Shown here: one piece after another, positions 50,017 through 58,297 of the stretch | Layout: each line of letters opens with the position of its first letter | Position numbering within the stretch: position 1 is the first letter of the stretch | From: Chloroflexi bacterium UBA6077 | GTDB lineage: Bacteria > Chloroflexota > UBA6077 | NCBI GenBank assembly: GCA_002436065.1 | Contig: DIXP01000059.1 | Location: forward strand, 1 to 64,000 | Direction: 5' to 3' | Length of the DNA stretch: 64,000 bases | Notes under the pieces: generated by a model | The model's input: the letters and a program-made list of their open reading frames with translations, nothing else | Told to the model about the DNA's origin: nothing | Databases searched by the model: none | Position numbers and translations under genes: made by a program

Positions 50017-50912
50017 CTTTTGAGCAATCCCAGCTCCACCAGGGCCTCGCGCACCCCTCTGCGCTCCTCTTCGGTGAGGTCGGGCAGGGGACGACGAACC
50101 GGTCCGGCGGGGTAGCCCAGCATAGTCAGAGCTTCTTTAGCCGGCGCAACGTAGCCCGGGTCGTACTCGAGGAATCGGTTGAGCAGTTGGAGCCGCATGT
50201 GCAGCTTGAGAGCTTCCGCTTGTTTCCCTTGCTGGAAGAGGTCGTACAGCTCCACCATCTGCTTGGGAATGACCGAGGCGGCGGTGGAGAATATACCTGT
50301 CGCCCCTATGCAAAGGGCGGGATAGAACTGACTGTCGATGCCGGTTGTGACGGCCATTTTCTGCCCACTCAGCCGGACCAACTCCACCAGTTCTCCCATG
50401 TTGTCGTTGCTCTGTTTCGCCCCAATGATCCGTTCATGGTCGGCCAGGCGAGCCATGGTGGCCGACGAAAGGTTGTTGCCGGTGTAGAGGGGGTTGTTGT
50501 ACAGGACAACCGGTAGAGCACATCGGTCGGCTATCTCCATGTAGTAGCCATAGAGGGAGTCCTCGGGAAGTTTGAAGTAGTAGGGCGCCACGACAATAGC
50601 TGCGGCCGCGCCGGCCTCGCAGGCATCGTCCGTCAGCAGCAGGGTCTCCTGGATGCTGCAAGCCGCCGTGCCGGCGATGACGGGAATCCGCCCATTGACC
50701 TGCTCAACCACCAGTCGGGCAACGTATTTCCGCTCGTCGCGCAGGAGATGGGGAAACTCACCGGTGCCGCCCGTGGTCATGATGGCGTGGACGCCATTGG
50801 CGACCAGGTACTCGGTGATGGTCTCGATGGCCGGGGCGCTGATCTGGCCGTTCTCGTCAAAGGGAGTGACGATAGCGGCGATGATGCCCTTGACGTCTGC
50901 AGGGGTGAGCAC
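50013..50912 (-). CDS. DHDPS/N-acetylneuraminate lyase-family aldolase
   Basis: The 299-residue TIM-barrel protein has IIAAIVTPFDENGQISAPAI, MTTGGTGEFPHLLRDER (pyruvate-binding region), ALPVVLYNNPLYTGNNL (Tyr) and RIIGAKQSNDNMGEL (Schiff-base Lys). It catalyses a pyruvate-type aldol reaction; whether it makes dihydrodipicolinate or acts on a sugar acid cannot be told. No other lysine genes are present. The start is GTG at 50912, preceded by AAGGAGG. The stop codon lies in a repeat end. Confidence 0.85.
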   Translation of the reverse strand: MLTPADVKGIIAAIVTPFDENGQISAPAIETITEYLVANGVHAIMTTGGTGEFPHLLRDERKYVARLVVEQVNGRIPVIAGTAACSIQETLLLTDDACEAGAAAAIVVAPYYFKLPEDSLYGYYMEIADRCALPVVLYNNPLYTGNNLSSATMARLADHERIIGAKQSNDNMGELVELVRLSGQKMAVTTGIDSQFYPALCIGATGIFSTAASVIPKQMVELYDLFQQGKQAEALKLHMRLQLLNRFLEYDPGYVAPAKEALTMLGYPAGPVRRPLPDLTEEERRGVREALVELGLLKS

Positions 50913-51063
50913 CTACGCCTCCTTGCTAAGTGTGATGACGATGCAGCTAGAACCGCATGCTAGCACCCACCACAAGGAGCGTCAAGGCAAGGGATAGCCC
51001 CGCTGATTCCTCTCGATGCGTTACTCTAGAGCGTTTGACTTCTCTGCACGACCCGGCAGCCCA

Positions 51064-51750
51064 CTATTTCTTTGAGGTGCGCAGCTTCTCCATCAGCATT
51101 TCCTGGTCGCGCCTGGCCTTGGAGCCTCTGTCGCCTCGGTTCGATGCACCGCCGCTCTCCCCTTGCTTCTCCCGCTGCTGACCGTAGGCTCGATCGAAGG
51201 CGATAGCCATGCTGGTGAGCATCGGTTCTTCCTTGCGGGCAGCGGCTTCGGCATCGTAGTGCTGAGCGTCCACATCGTTGAGGGAAAGGGCGATCCTGCC
51301 TCGCCCCATGTCCACGGACACGACACGGGCACGCACATTGTCCCCCACCTTGACCACGTCCTCTACCCGTCGCACTCGGTAGGGGGCGAGTTCAGAGATG
51401 TGCACCAGGCCGTCCCGTCTTTCCACCAGGCCAAGGTCGACGAAGGCACCGTAGCGTTCGATCCGGGTCACCTTTCCCTCCACGACGCTGCCTGGGCGCA
51501 GATCTCCCAGACGGGGACCGGTGGGCTTTGCGGTAGGGGCTTCCTGGGGCTTCGGCTTCTGGGGTTCGGCGGTGGGCTGAGCGGTTGCGGCCTCGGAAGC
51601 GGGCGTTGGCTCAACTGCCTGGGGTTCCGCGGTGGACTGGGGCTCCACACCCGTCTCAGCCGCGGCGGGAGGGGTTGCCTGCTCGGCTGCCTCGGCGGGC
51701 CGCTCCTCAGGCTGGGGTTGGGTCGTCTCCTTCTGGGACTGGTCTTCCAA
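51064..51750 (-). CDS. S1-domain RNA-binding protein with disordered N-terminus
   Basis: The 228-residue protein has a Pro/Glu/Ala/Thr-rich N-terminal 80 residues, one S1 domain (LRPGSVVEGKVTRIERYGAF, VDLGLVERRDGLVHISELAP, VVKVGDNVRARVVSVDMGRG, RIALSLNDV), and a basic C-terminal tail (SNRGDRGSKARRDQEMLMEK). S1 domains bind RNA on ribosomes or in RNA-decay complexes. TTG start after CAGGAG. A role in translation or mRNA handling is inferred. Confidence 0.85.
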   Translation of the reverse strand: MEDQSQKETTQPQPEERPAEAAEQATPPAAAETGVEPQSTAEPQAVEPTPASEAATAQPTAEPQKPKPQEAPTAKPTGPRLGDLRPGSVVEGKVTRIERYGAFVDLGLVERRDGLVHISELAPYRVRRVEDVVKVGDNVRARVVSVDMGRGRIALSLNDVDAQHYDAEAAARKEEPMLTSMAIAFDRAYGQQREKQGESGGASNRGDRGSKARRDQEMLMEKLRTSKK

Positions 51751-51861
51751 TTCTCGGACTCCTGAATCGGGATTGACGCTGGCCTGAGGCCAGCCAGAAT
51801 ATCTATTATAGCAGCCTTCGTGCTTGGCCTTCCTGCTGGGACTTTCACACTTTCAACCCAA

Positions 51862-52914
51862 CTATCGCTTCCCTACTTCAAAGTAGTCGTAGGCTACCCT
51901 GGCGATGCGTGCGATGTAATCGGCGGCGGCATCGTGGTCTGTAAGGTCTGAGGTGAGCGCCACCACCACGAACTGGCTCCTGGGGCCGTAGACGATACCC
52001 GCGTCGTGGCGCAGGTGGGGCAGTTCTCCGCTCTTATGGGCGACGGTTACGTTGGGGGGGAGTAGTGCCGGGAGCCAGGCAACCTGCTGCTTCAGGCTCA
52101 GCAGGTGCAGCGCTTCCTTGGAGCCCGACTCGCTGAGCAGCTTCCCAGTAGCCACCTTCTCCAGCAGGATCCCCATCTCCCTGGCCGTGACGCTGTTCTC
52201 GCCGGGTTGGCCTCCCCAGTCTTGAGAAGGCTGGCCGATACGGAGTCGGGTCTTCTCCAGTCCGTTGGCTTGAAGCGTGAGGTTTACGTTGTCCACCCCC
52301 ACCAGCTCCAGGAGGGCCAGAGCAGCTATGTTGTCGCTTACCTGGATCATCAGCTCCGTCAACTCCCGGACGGTGAATTCCTCGCCGATGCGCGCCTGCA
52401 GTACGCCAGCGCCGTCTACCCAGTGTCTTTGCTGAAGCTGGATCTTGGTGTCCATGTTGTGGATGCCCATCCCCTGTTGCCTAAGCAGCTCCACCAGGAT
52501 GGGTATTTTGAAGAGGCTGGCCGAAGGAAACAGGGAATCATCGTCGATGGAGACCATGGCCCCTGTGTTGAGGCTCTTGACGTACACACTGACGTTGCCG
52601 ACCCCAGGGTTCACTGCCTTCTCGACCGCCGAGAGGAGCGTCGCGTCTCTCCATCCGTCCTGGCCGGGCTTCAGGACGGGGAGCCGCTGGAAGGGGATTT
52701 CGACAGCCACCTGCCTTTCAGCGTACAGCTCGGCGCGGCGGATCTGCACCGCCTCCCAGGCCATGGTGGCCACCCGCGCGACGAAGAAGAGCAGCAGCCC
52801 ATAGGCTATCAGCTTGGTCGCCGGGGGGAGACCGCCTCGCCGTCTGGTGACCTGCGCTGTAGGGGAAGCATCGCGCCGCCCACGAGCTGGGATGGCATGA
52901 CTCGACGGCTCCAT
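51862..52914 (-). CDS. Membrane-anchored class A beta-lactamase-like serine hydrolase
   Basis: The 350-residue protein has an N-terminal anchor helix (KLIAYGLLLFFVARVATMAW) and a beta-lactamase/transpeptidase-like domain with SLFK (Ser133, Lys136), SDN (194-196) and KSG (295-297). The omega-loop glutamate motif of true class A enzymes (RxExxLN) is not evident, so lactam hydrolysis is doubtful; a peptidoglycan-related or DD-peptidase-like role fits better. The start is uncertain: ATG 52914 (MEPSSHAIP) is weakly supported and the frame remains open to 53076. Confidence 0.75.
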   Translation of the reverse strand: MEPSSHAIPARGRRDASPTAQVTRRRGGLPPATKLIAYGLLLFFVARVATMAWEAVQIRRAELYAERQVAVEIPFQRLPVLKPGQDGWRDATLLSAVEKAVNPGVGNVSVYVKSLNTGAMVSIDDDSLFPSASLFKIPILVELLRQQGMGIHNMDTKIQLQQRHWVDGAGVLQARIGEEFTVRELTELMIQVSDNIAALALLELVGVDNVNLTLQANGLEKTRLRIGQPSQDWGGQPGENSVTAREMGILLEKVATGKLLSESGSKEALHLLSLKQQVAWLPALLPPNVTVAHKSGELPHLRHDAGIVYGPRSQFVVVALTSDLTDHDAAADYIARIARVAYDYFEVGKR

Positions 52915-53190
52915 CTCCACGGCCGCCGCTAACTCCCTTCGAGACGATGGGTGCCCGCGGGTTCGGCTGGACGGGTTGCTGTTGGGCAAGCTGCCGCCCC
53001 TGGCAGCTCTTCGATGGTTAGAGGATTGTCTTTCCAAATCGAGACCGGATCCAACAGGGGGTGTTGTGAGGATCACCTGCCTCTATGGTACTGCCGAAAA
53101 GGCGGGCCGGCAAGCGGGTCGCCTTCCCGATGGTATGCCCCTTGCGCGCTCTCATCTCTCGTGAACCTGTTTCTGTGGAGGAAGAGAACC

Positions 53191-53598
53191 GTGGGATTGA
53201 TAAGGTTGCTTACCATGGCGGGGTTGGGTGGGGTGTTGTGGCGGGCGATTCAGGAGTCGGAAAGGCTGCCTGAACCGTTGTCCGGCTGGGCATCAGACGT
53301 CAAGAGCAGCGCGGAAATGTCTGTCATCCAGTGGAGCGCCGGCTTCCTGAGGTCGCGCGGGGCCGTACAGTCCGCGCCGCTCGCGCAGCAGGAGGCGCTG
53401 CTCGCGCAGCGGGTCGTATGCGCTCTCAGGGAGGAACTGGGTATCAAGGCCGGGGGCATCTCCGTCATTGTGATCGGCAGTGTGATCCACCTGGAGGGCA
53501 AGGTAGCCAGTGTGGCCGATCGTGCCGAGGCGGAGCGCATAGCCCGGGATGCCAGCGGTGCTGAGATCTTGGCGGATGACCTGCAGGTGGCGGGATAG
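53191..53598 (+). CDS. BON-domain protein with N-terminal anchor
   Basis: The 135-residue protein starts at GTG 53191 (GGAGGAA eight bases upstream), with a short hydrophobic N-terminus (LIRLLTMAGLGGVLW). A BON domain lies at about residues 75-133 (LREELGIKAGGISVIVIGSV, IHLEGKVASVADRAEAERIA). BON domains bind phospholipid or other envelope ligands. An upstream GTG at 53161 is possible. It is divergent from the serine hydrolase and may share an envelope role. Confidence 0.7.
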   Translation: MGLIRLLTMAGLGGVLWRAIQESERLPEPLSGWASDVKSSAEMSVIQWSAGFLRSRGAVQSAPLAQQEALLAQRVVCALREELGIKAGGISVIVIGSVIHLEGKVASVADRAEAERIARDASGAEILADDLQVAG

Positions 53599-53819
53599 CT
53601 CTCCTCACAGAAACCCTGAGTGCCCCTTTGTTGTCGTCGTGAGTGGGGGGATGAAGGGTCTCCATTGACAGGAGATGCTTCGCTCCACGCTCAGCATGAC
53701 AGGGTGGGAGATTCAGTGTGACAGTGGAGGGAGGTCAGAATGGGAGCGGGGGGATACGCTGGTGAGGGATCGTGATTGAGAGTACAATGGTGCAGTAGCT
53801 GGCAATTGCTGCCGGGTTT

Positions 53820-55973
53820 GTGACTTGCGTGCAAGGGCCGGCCGCACCCCTCCCTCACGTTGCTCCGAGGGTCACCAGAGTGGAGAAGACCTCCGTTCCA
53901 AAGACGACGCGCGCCCGGCTCGTAGCTGCTCTCGCGGTTGCCTTGTTTCTTCTTGCGATTCTGTCTTTAAGGACCGCAGCTGAAGGCCCGGTGTTAGGGG
54001 TGACTCTTGCGCCTCAGAGCGATGGCTCCCAGCGAGCGGAGTGGGTCATGCCCGGCGGTTACCTATACGAGGCAGGGGTGCGACCAGGCGACTCCATACT
54101 GCTGGCGGAACCGCCAGAGGGCTCTGTGGCATGGGCCTCTGTTCGCTTTCTTCAGGGGGACAGGAGCGGCCAGCAGTTACCGCTCTCCCGGCGATGGCCT
54201 ATCGCCACGGACTATGTGCTGTTCTGCCTGGGGCTGGAGTTCGCGGCGGCAGGGCTGTGGATCTTCCTCCGCGCCCTGGATCGGAAACCTGCTACCATCT
54301 TCGCCCTGCTCGCCATGAGCGCCGCAATAGCATTCATGGCCTTTCCCGCCATTGGCAACGGCCATCCCTGGGCACTTGCCCTTGAGTGGGTAGGCTCGAA
54401 GCTGGGTATGGCTGCATTCGTCCTCTTCTTCCTCACCACTCCCCTGGAGCGCTGGCGACCCCTGCGTTGGGCTCTTGCCCTCGCCCCGTTGCCTATCCTC
54501 TCCCTGTACGGCGTCTCTGTCTGGCAGCAGCCGGACCTTTACTCCGTGGTGAAGCCCTTGGGCTACAGTTACATGGCTGTTAGTCTGGTAGTGAGCCTCC
54601 TGGCCATGGTGTGGCCGTTTCTCACTGGGGCACCCAGGCTGCACAGGCGGATGGGATCGGTTCTGCTGGCCGCTTCAACGGCGGCAGCGCTCTACCTGTT
54701 CGGCAGCTTGCTGCCCTACCTGCTGTTCCGGCGCTACATCCTACCCGCCGAGGTGGCCATCGCTGGGGTTGGCCTCATCCCAATCGGTTTCCTCTGGGCC
54801 ATGCTCCATTACCCCATCCTGGGGATGAGTGTGGCACCCTGGGCGATGATGAAGACGGTATTCGATACCATCTCCGATGCGATCTTCATAGTAAGATCCG
54901 ACGGGAGGCTGATGGATGCCAGCCGTGCCGGGCTGTTGCTGCTGGGGTTACGCAGGGCAAGGGAGGCAGACGGTGAGTTGGTTCGGATGCTGGCGGGGCT
55001 GGAAGTTCGCGAGGTCAACGCCCAGCCACGGGCCGGACTGTTGCTGGAAAGGGTGCTGGCAGGCGAGCGAGTGGACGGCGATGAGATCCAGGTGCGACTG
55101 CCGAACGGAGAAGCCGGCTGGGTCAGCGCAGTGGGGGCACCCCTTTTGGACGAGCAGGGTCGGGTGGAGATGGCGGTGCTCACCTATCGGGACATCACCG
55201 AGAGGAAGCACAGGGAGTTGGAGCAGAGAGAGCTGGAGCGCCAGAAGGAGGAGTTCTTCGCCAACGTCTCCCACGACCTGAAGACGCCGCTCAGCGCCAT
55301 CAAGGCCTCCGTGGGTGTTGTCCTGGCCAACGAGCCGGCGGAGATGCCCGAGCCGCTCCACCGCATGCTGGTGAACATAGACCTTGCCGCGGATAGAATG
55401 GCCGGTCTGGTGGAGGATTTGCTGGAGTTGGAGCGCTTCCAAGCAGGACGTATTCAACTGAGGGCGGTGCCCTGCAACCTGCGGGAGTTGACCTTGCGAG
55501 CGGTGTCGACCATCGAGCCGCTGGCGGCCGGCCGCGACCAGAAGGTGCGGCTGGAGCTACCGCCCGGCCCCCTGGTGATCCCGGCGGATGGTAGGCGTCT
55601 GGAGCGGGCCCTGATCAACCTGCTTACCAACGCTCACCAATATGGTTCTTCAGGGGGTACAATGCGGGTTGCCCTGGAGAGGCAGAACAGAGATGTGCTG
55701 TTCACGGTGGCAGACGATGGACCCGGAATACCGGAGGCGGAGCGGGAACTCATCTTCGACCGCTTCTACCGAGCCGCTAATGGGGTAGCCCGTTTGAACG
55801 GTGGGAGCGGGTTGGGGCTGCCCATAGCCCGGGCCGCGGCAGAGCTTCACGGCGGCCGGCTCTGGGTCGAGGGCGGGACCGCGAAGGGGGCAATCTTCAA
55901 GATGGCCCTACCAGTACACTGGTCGTATCCCGATGGGGCTAAGGAAAGACTCGATGAAGATACTGGTAGTTGA
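53820..55973 (+). CDS. PAS-containing membrane sensor histidine kinase
   Basis: The 717-residue protein has an N-terminal helix, a PDZ-like extracytoplasmic segment (GGYLYEAGVRPGDSILLAEP) and about seven further membrane helices. A PAS domain follows (VFDTISDAIFIVRSDGRLMD to YRDITERKHRELE), then the kinase core: H box FFANVSHDLKTPLSAIKASV, N box ALINLLTNAHQYG, G1 VADDGPGIPEAE, F-box FDRFYRA and G2 GGSGLGLPIARAAAE. The cognate regulator overlaps its end by 20 bases. GTG start at 53820 is uncertain; GTG 53880 is an alternative. Confidence 0.9.
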   Translation: MTCVQGPAAPLPHVAPRVTRVEKTSVPKTTRARLVAALAVALFLLAILSLRTAAEGPVLGVTLAPQSDGSQRAEWVMPGGYLYEAGVRPGDSILLAEPPEGSVAWASVRFLQGDRSGQQLPLSRRWPIATDYVLFCLGLEFAAAGLWIFLRALDRKPATIFALLAMSAAIAFMAFPAIGNGHPWALALEWVGSKLGMAAFVLFFLTTPLERWRPLRWALALAPLPILSLYGVSVWQQPDLYSVVKPLGYSYMAVSLVVSLLAMVWPFLTGAPRLHRRMGSVLLAASTAAALYLFGSLLPYLLFRRYILPAEVAIAGVGLIPIGFLWAMLHYPILGMSVAPWAMMKTVFDTISDAIFIVRSDGRLMDASRAGLLLLGLRRAREADGELVRMLAGLEVREVNAQPRAGLLLERVLAGERVDGDEIQVRLPNGEAGWVSAVGAPLLDEQGRVEMAVLTYRDITERKHRELEQRELERQKEEFFANVSHDLKTPLSAIKASVGVVLANEPAEMPEPLHRMLVNIDLAADRMAGLVEDLLELERFQAGRIQLRAVPCNLRELTLRAVSTIEPLAAGRDQKVRLELPPGPLVIPADGRRLERALINLLTNAHQYGSSGGTMRVALERQNRDVLFTVADDGPGIPEAERELIFDRFYRAANGVARLNGGSGLGLPIARAAAELHGGRLWVEGGTAKGAIFKMALPVHWSYPDGAKERLDEDTGS

Positions 55974-56652
55974 CGACGACCCGCAGATATTGGAGGCTTT
56001 GCGCTTAGGATTCCAGCTGCAGTGGCAGGGATCCACCGTCCTCAGCGCGCGCAGTGGTGATGAGGCGATCCGGGTCTTCTTCGATCAGCTTCCCGATGTG
56101 GTGCTGCTGGATGTGACAATGCCGGGCAAGAATGGCTACGAGGTGTTGAAGGAGATCCGGCAGGTCTCCGACGTGCCGGTGGTCATGCTCACAGCACGTG
56201 GTGAGGAGATCGACCAGGTTCGCGGTTTGGAGTTGGGCGCCGACGACTACGTGGTGAAGCCGTTCAGCCACATGGCACTCCTGGCCAGGATCAGGGCCGT
56301 CCTGCGCCGGGCGGAGATGCCACCCCCCCTGCGCAGTGTGCCGGATCTGGTGGCGGGGGATCTGACAGTGCATTTCCAGAGTCAGCAGGTTGTTCTGCGG
56401 GGGGAGAGGGTAAGGCTCACGCCGGTAGAGTACAAGCTGCTCTACCACTTGGTGCGCAATGCTGGAAGGGTGGTGCCACACCAGGCCCTTATCAACCAGC
56501 TGTGGGGCGAGGCGTACGGAGCGACGACGGCGCAGTTGAAGGTCTTCGTAAGCCGTCTCCGTTCGAAGATAGAGCCCGAGGGTGGCCCTCGATACATAGA
56601 GACCCAAAGGGGCCTTGGTTATAGGTTCGTGCCGCCACCGAAGGATCAGTAG
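55954..56652 (+). CDS. OmpR/PhoB-type response regulator
   Basis: The 232-residue protein has a REC domain (KILVVDDDPQILEALRLGFQ, LPDVVLLDVTMPGKNGYEVL, MLTARGEEIDQ, ADDYVVKPFSHMALLARI) and a winged-helix DNA-binding domain (VRLTPVEYKLLYHLVRNAGR, TAQLKVFVSRLRSKIE, YIETQRGLGYRFV). It is translationally coupled to the kinase upstream, starting inside its last codons. Its targets cannot be read from the sequence. The start MKILVVDD is chosen over an upstream Met. Confidence 0.93.
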   Translation: MKILVVDDDPQILEALRLGFQLQWQGSTVLSARSGDEAIRVFFDQLPDVVLLDVTMPGKNGYEVLKEIRQVSDVPVVMLTARGEEIDQVRGLELGADDYVVKPFSHMALLARIRAVLRRAEMPPPLRSVPDLVAGDLTVHFQSQQVVLRGERVRLTPVEYKLLYHLVRNAGRVVPHQALINQLWGEAYGATTAQLKVFVSRLRSKIEPEGGPRYIETQRGLGYRFVPPPKDQ

Positions 56653-56817
56653 CTCCCTCTTGTTTACCTTCGGTCAACCCTTGGCAACCAGGACATTTAT
56701 CTTGAGATGCTAGATTCCCGCTGAGGATCGCGATCCCTCTGAAGAACGCGCCATGGGCTTGTCCCCATCCCCATACTATCTGCCCGAGAGTCTCAAAGGC
56801 GAATTGAGAGGCGGCCG

Positions 56818-58281
56818 CTGAGAACGAAGAAGTTCACCATCCTGCATTCCAACGACATGCACGGCGATTTCCTGGCCGAGGCCAGGGGAGCCGAGGGCAA
56901 GCTAACTGGCGGGCTCGCCCTTCTATCCGGTTATCTCAACCGGGTACGGGCCGAGGAAGAGAATATCCTGTACCTCATCGCTGGCGACATGGTACAGGGT
57001 TCGATCATCGACACGGAGTACAAGGGCTGTTCCACCATCGAGATCATGAACTACCTGGCACCGGACGCGGTCTGTCTGGGGAATCACGAGTTCGACTATG
57101 GCCTCCCACACCTGCTGTTCCTGGAGAAGCTGGCCAACTTCCCCATTGTCAACGCGAACCTATATCTCAAGCCGTACAACAAGAGGCTGATGAAGCCCTT
57201 CCACATCCTGCGGGTCGACGGCTTGGACGTCCTGATCATAGGCATCATCACCGAGAAGATCCTGGCGGACATCGCCAAGGACGAGCGAATCTCCAGCTTC
57301 ATAACCCTGGCCGAGGCCAGCAGCGAGGTGGGGCGGATCTGCAACGCCTACAAGCGTGATGACATCGATCTCACCATCCTGCTCACCCACATCGGGTACG
57401 AATCGGACCTGGAACTGGCCGGCATGCTTGATCCCCGCTGGGGCGTGGACCTGATCATCGGCGGGCACTCCCACACCATGCTGGAGCGTCCGGCCCTGGT
57501 CAACGGTGTCCTGATAGCTCAGGCGGGAGTTGGGACCGACCAGGTTGGGAGGTTCGACCTGGTGGTGGACGACGACACCAACCGTGTGGTGGAGTACAAC
57601 TGGCAGTTGGTGCCAATCAACGAGGGCACGGCGGAGCCAGATCGCGAGCTTCAGGCCTACATAGAGTCCTTCAAACAGGTGGTGGATCGGAAGTACAACA
57701 CCATCATAGGCCGCTTCGCCGAGAAGCTGGTCCACCCCAGCCGGGTGGTTGAGACTCCTCTGGGCAACCTCACGGCGGATGCCCTGGCTGACAGTACAGG
57801 CCTGGATCTGGTGCTGGTGGGGAGCGGCTTCATACGGTCGGCGGAGTTGGGTCCGGTGGTTACCCTGGGCAGCTTCCTGGCCTGCTACGGCTTCGACGAG
57901 GCGCTGACCCGCTTCACGGTCACCGGCAGCCAGTTGAAGAGGATCTTCGATCACGTTATGCGGCCAGAGAACCGAACGGGCGAGGGCGAGTGCTATCAGG
58001 TCAACGGTGGTCTTGAGGCCATCTACGACGAGCGGGGGAAGCGGTTGGAGTCCCTGACACTCCGTGGGGAGCCGGTGGAGGAAGGCTGTCGCTACACGCT
58101 CGGCCTGCCCGACTACCACTACCGGAACTCGGCGAGCTTCCTGAACGTGACTTCGGAGGAGTTGGCGGAGCTTTCCGAGCCCAGGGTGGTGGCCACCTCC
58201 ATACGCGACGTACTGGAGGAGTACTTTCGTAACAACCAAAACATCAGCCGTCGGGTGGAAGGCCGTCTGACGTATCGGTAG
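56818..58281 (+). CDS. 5'-nucleotidase/UshA-like metallophosphatase, non-canonical start
   Basis: The protein has the calcineurin-like domain (KKFTILHSNDMHGDFLAEA, IAGDMVQGSIIDTEY, CLGNHEFDYGLPHLL, ILLTHIGYESDLELAG, IIGGHSHTMLERP) and the 5'-nucleotidase C-terminal domain (TPLGNLTADALADSTGLDLV, CYGFDEALTRFTVTGSQLKR). The first conserved block lies upstream of the first ATG (56857), so translation must begin earlier. The frame offers no ATG, GTG or TTG, but CTG 56818 has GAGAGG six bases before it. No signal peptide is seen, so it may be cytosolic. Confidence 0.85.
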   Translation: MRTKKFTILHSNDMHGDFLAEARGAEGKLTGGLALLSGYLNRVRAEEENILYLIAGDMVQGSIIDTEYKGCSTIEIMNYLAPDAVCLGNHEFDYGLPHLLFLEKLANFPIVNANLYLKPYNKRLMKPFHILRVDGLDVLIIGIITEKILADIAKDERISSFITLAEASSEVGRICNAYKRDDIDLTILLTHIGYESDLELAGMLDPRWGVDLIIGGHSHTMLERPALVNGVLIAQAGVGTDQVGRFDLVVDDDTNRVVEYNWQLVPINEGTAEPDRELQAYIESFKQVVDRKYNTIIGRFAEKLVHPSRVVETPLGNLTADALADSTGLDLVLVGSGFIRSAELGPVVTLGSFLACYGFDEALTRFTVTGSQLKRIFDHVMRPENRTGEGECYQVNGGLEAIYDERGKRLESLTLRGEPVEEGCRYTLGLPDYHYRNSASFLNVTSEELAELSEPRVVATSIRDVLEEYFRNNQNISRRVEGRLTYR

Positions 58282-58297
58282 GAAAGGAGTACATATC

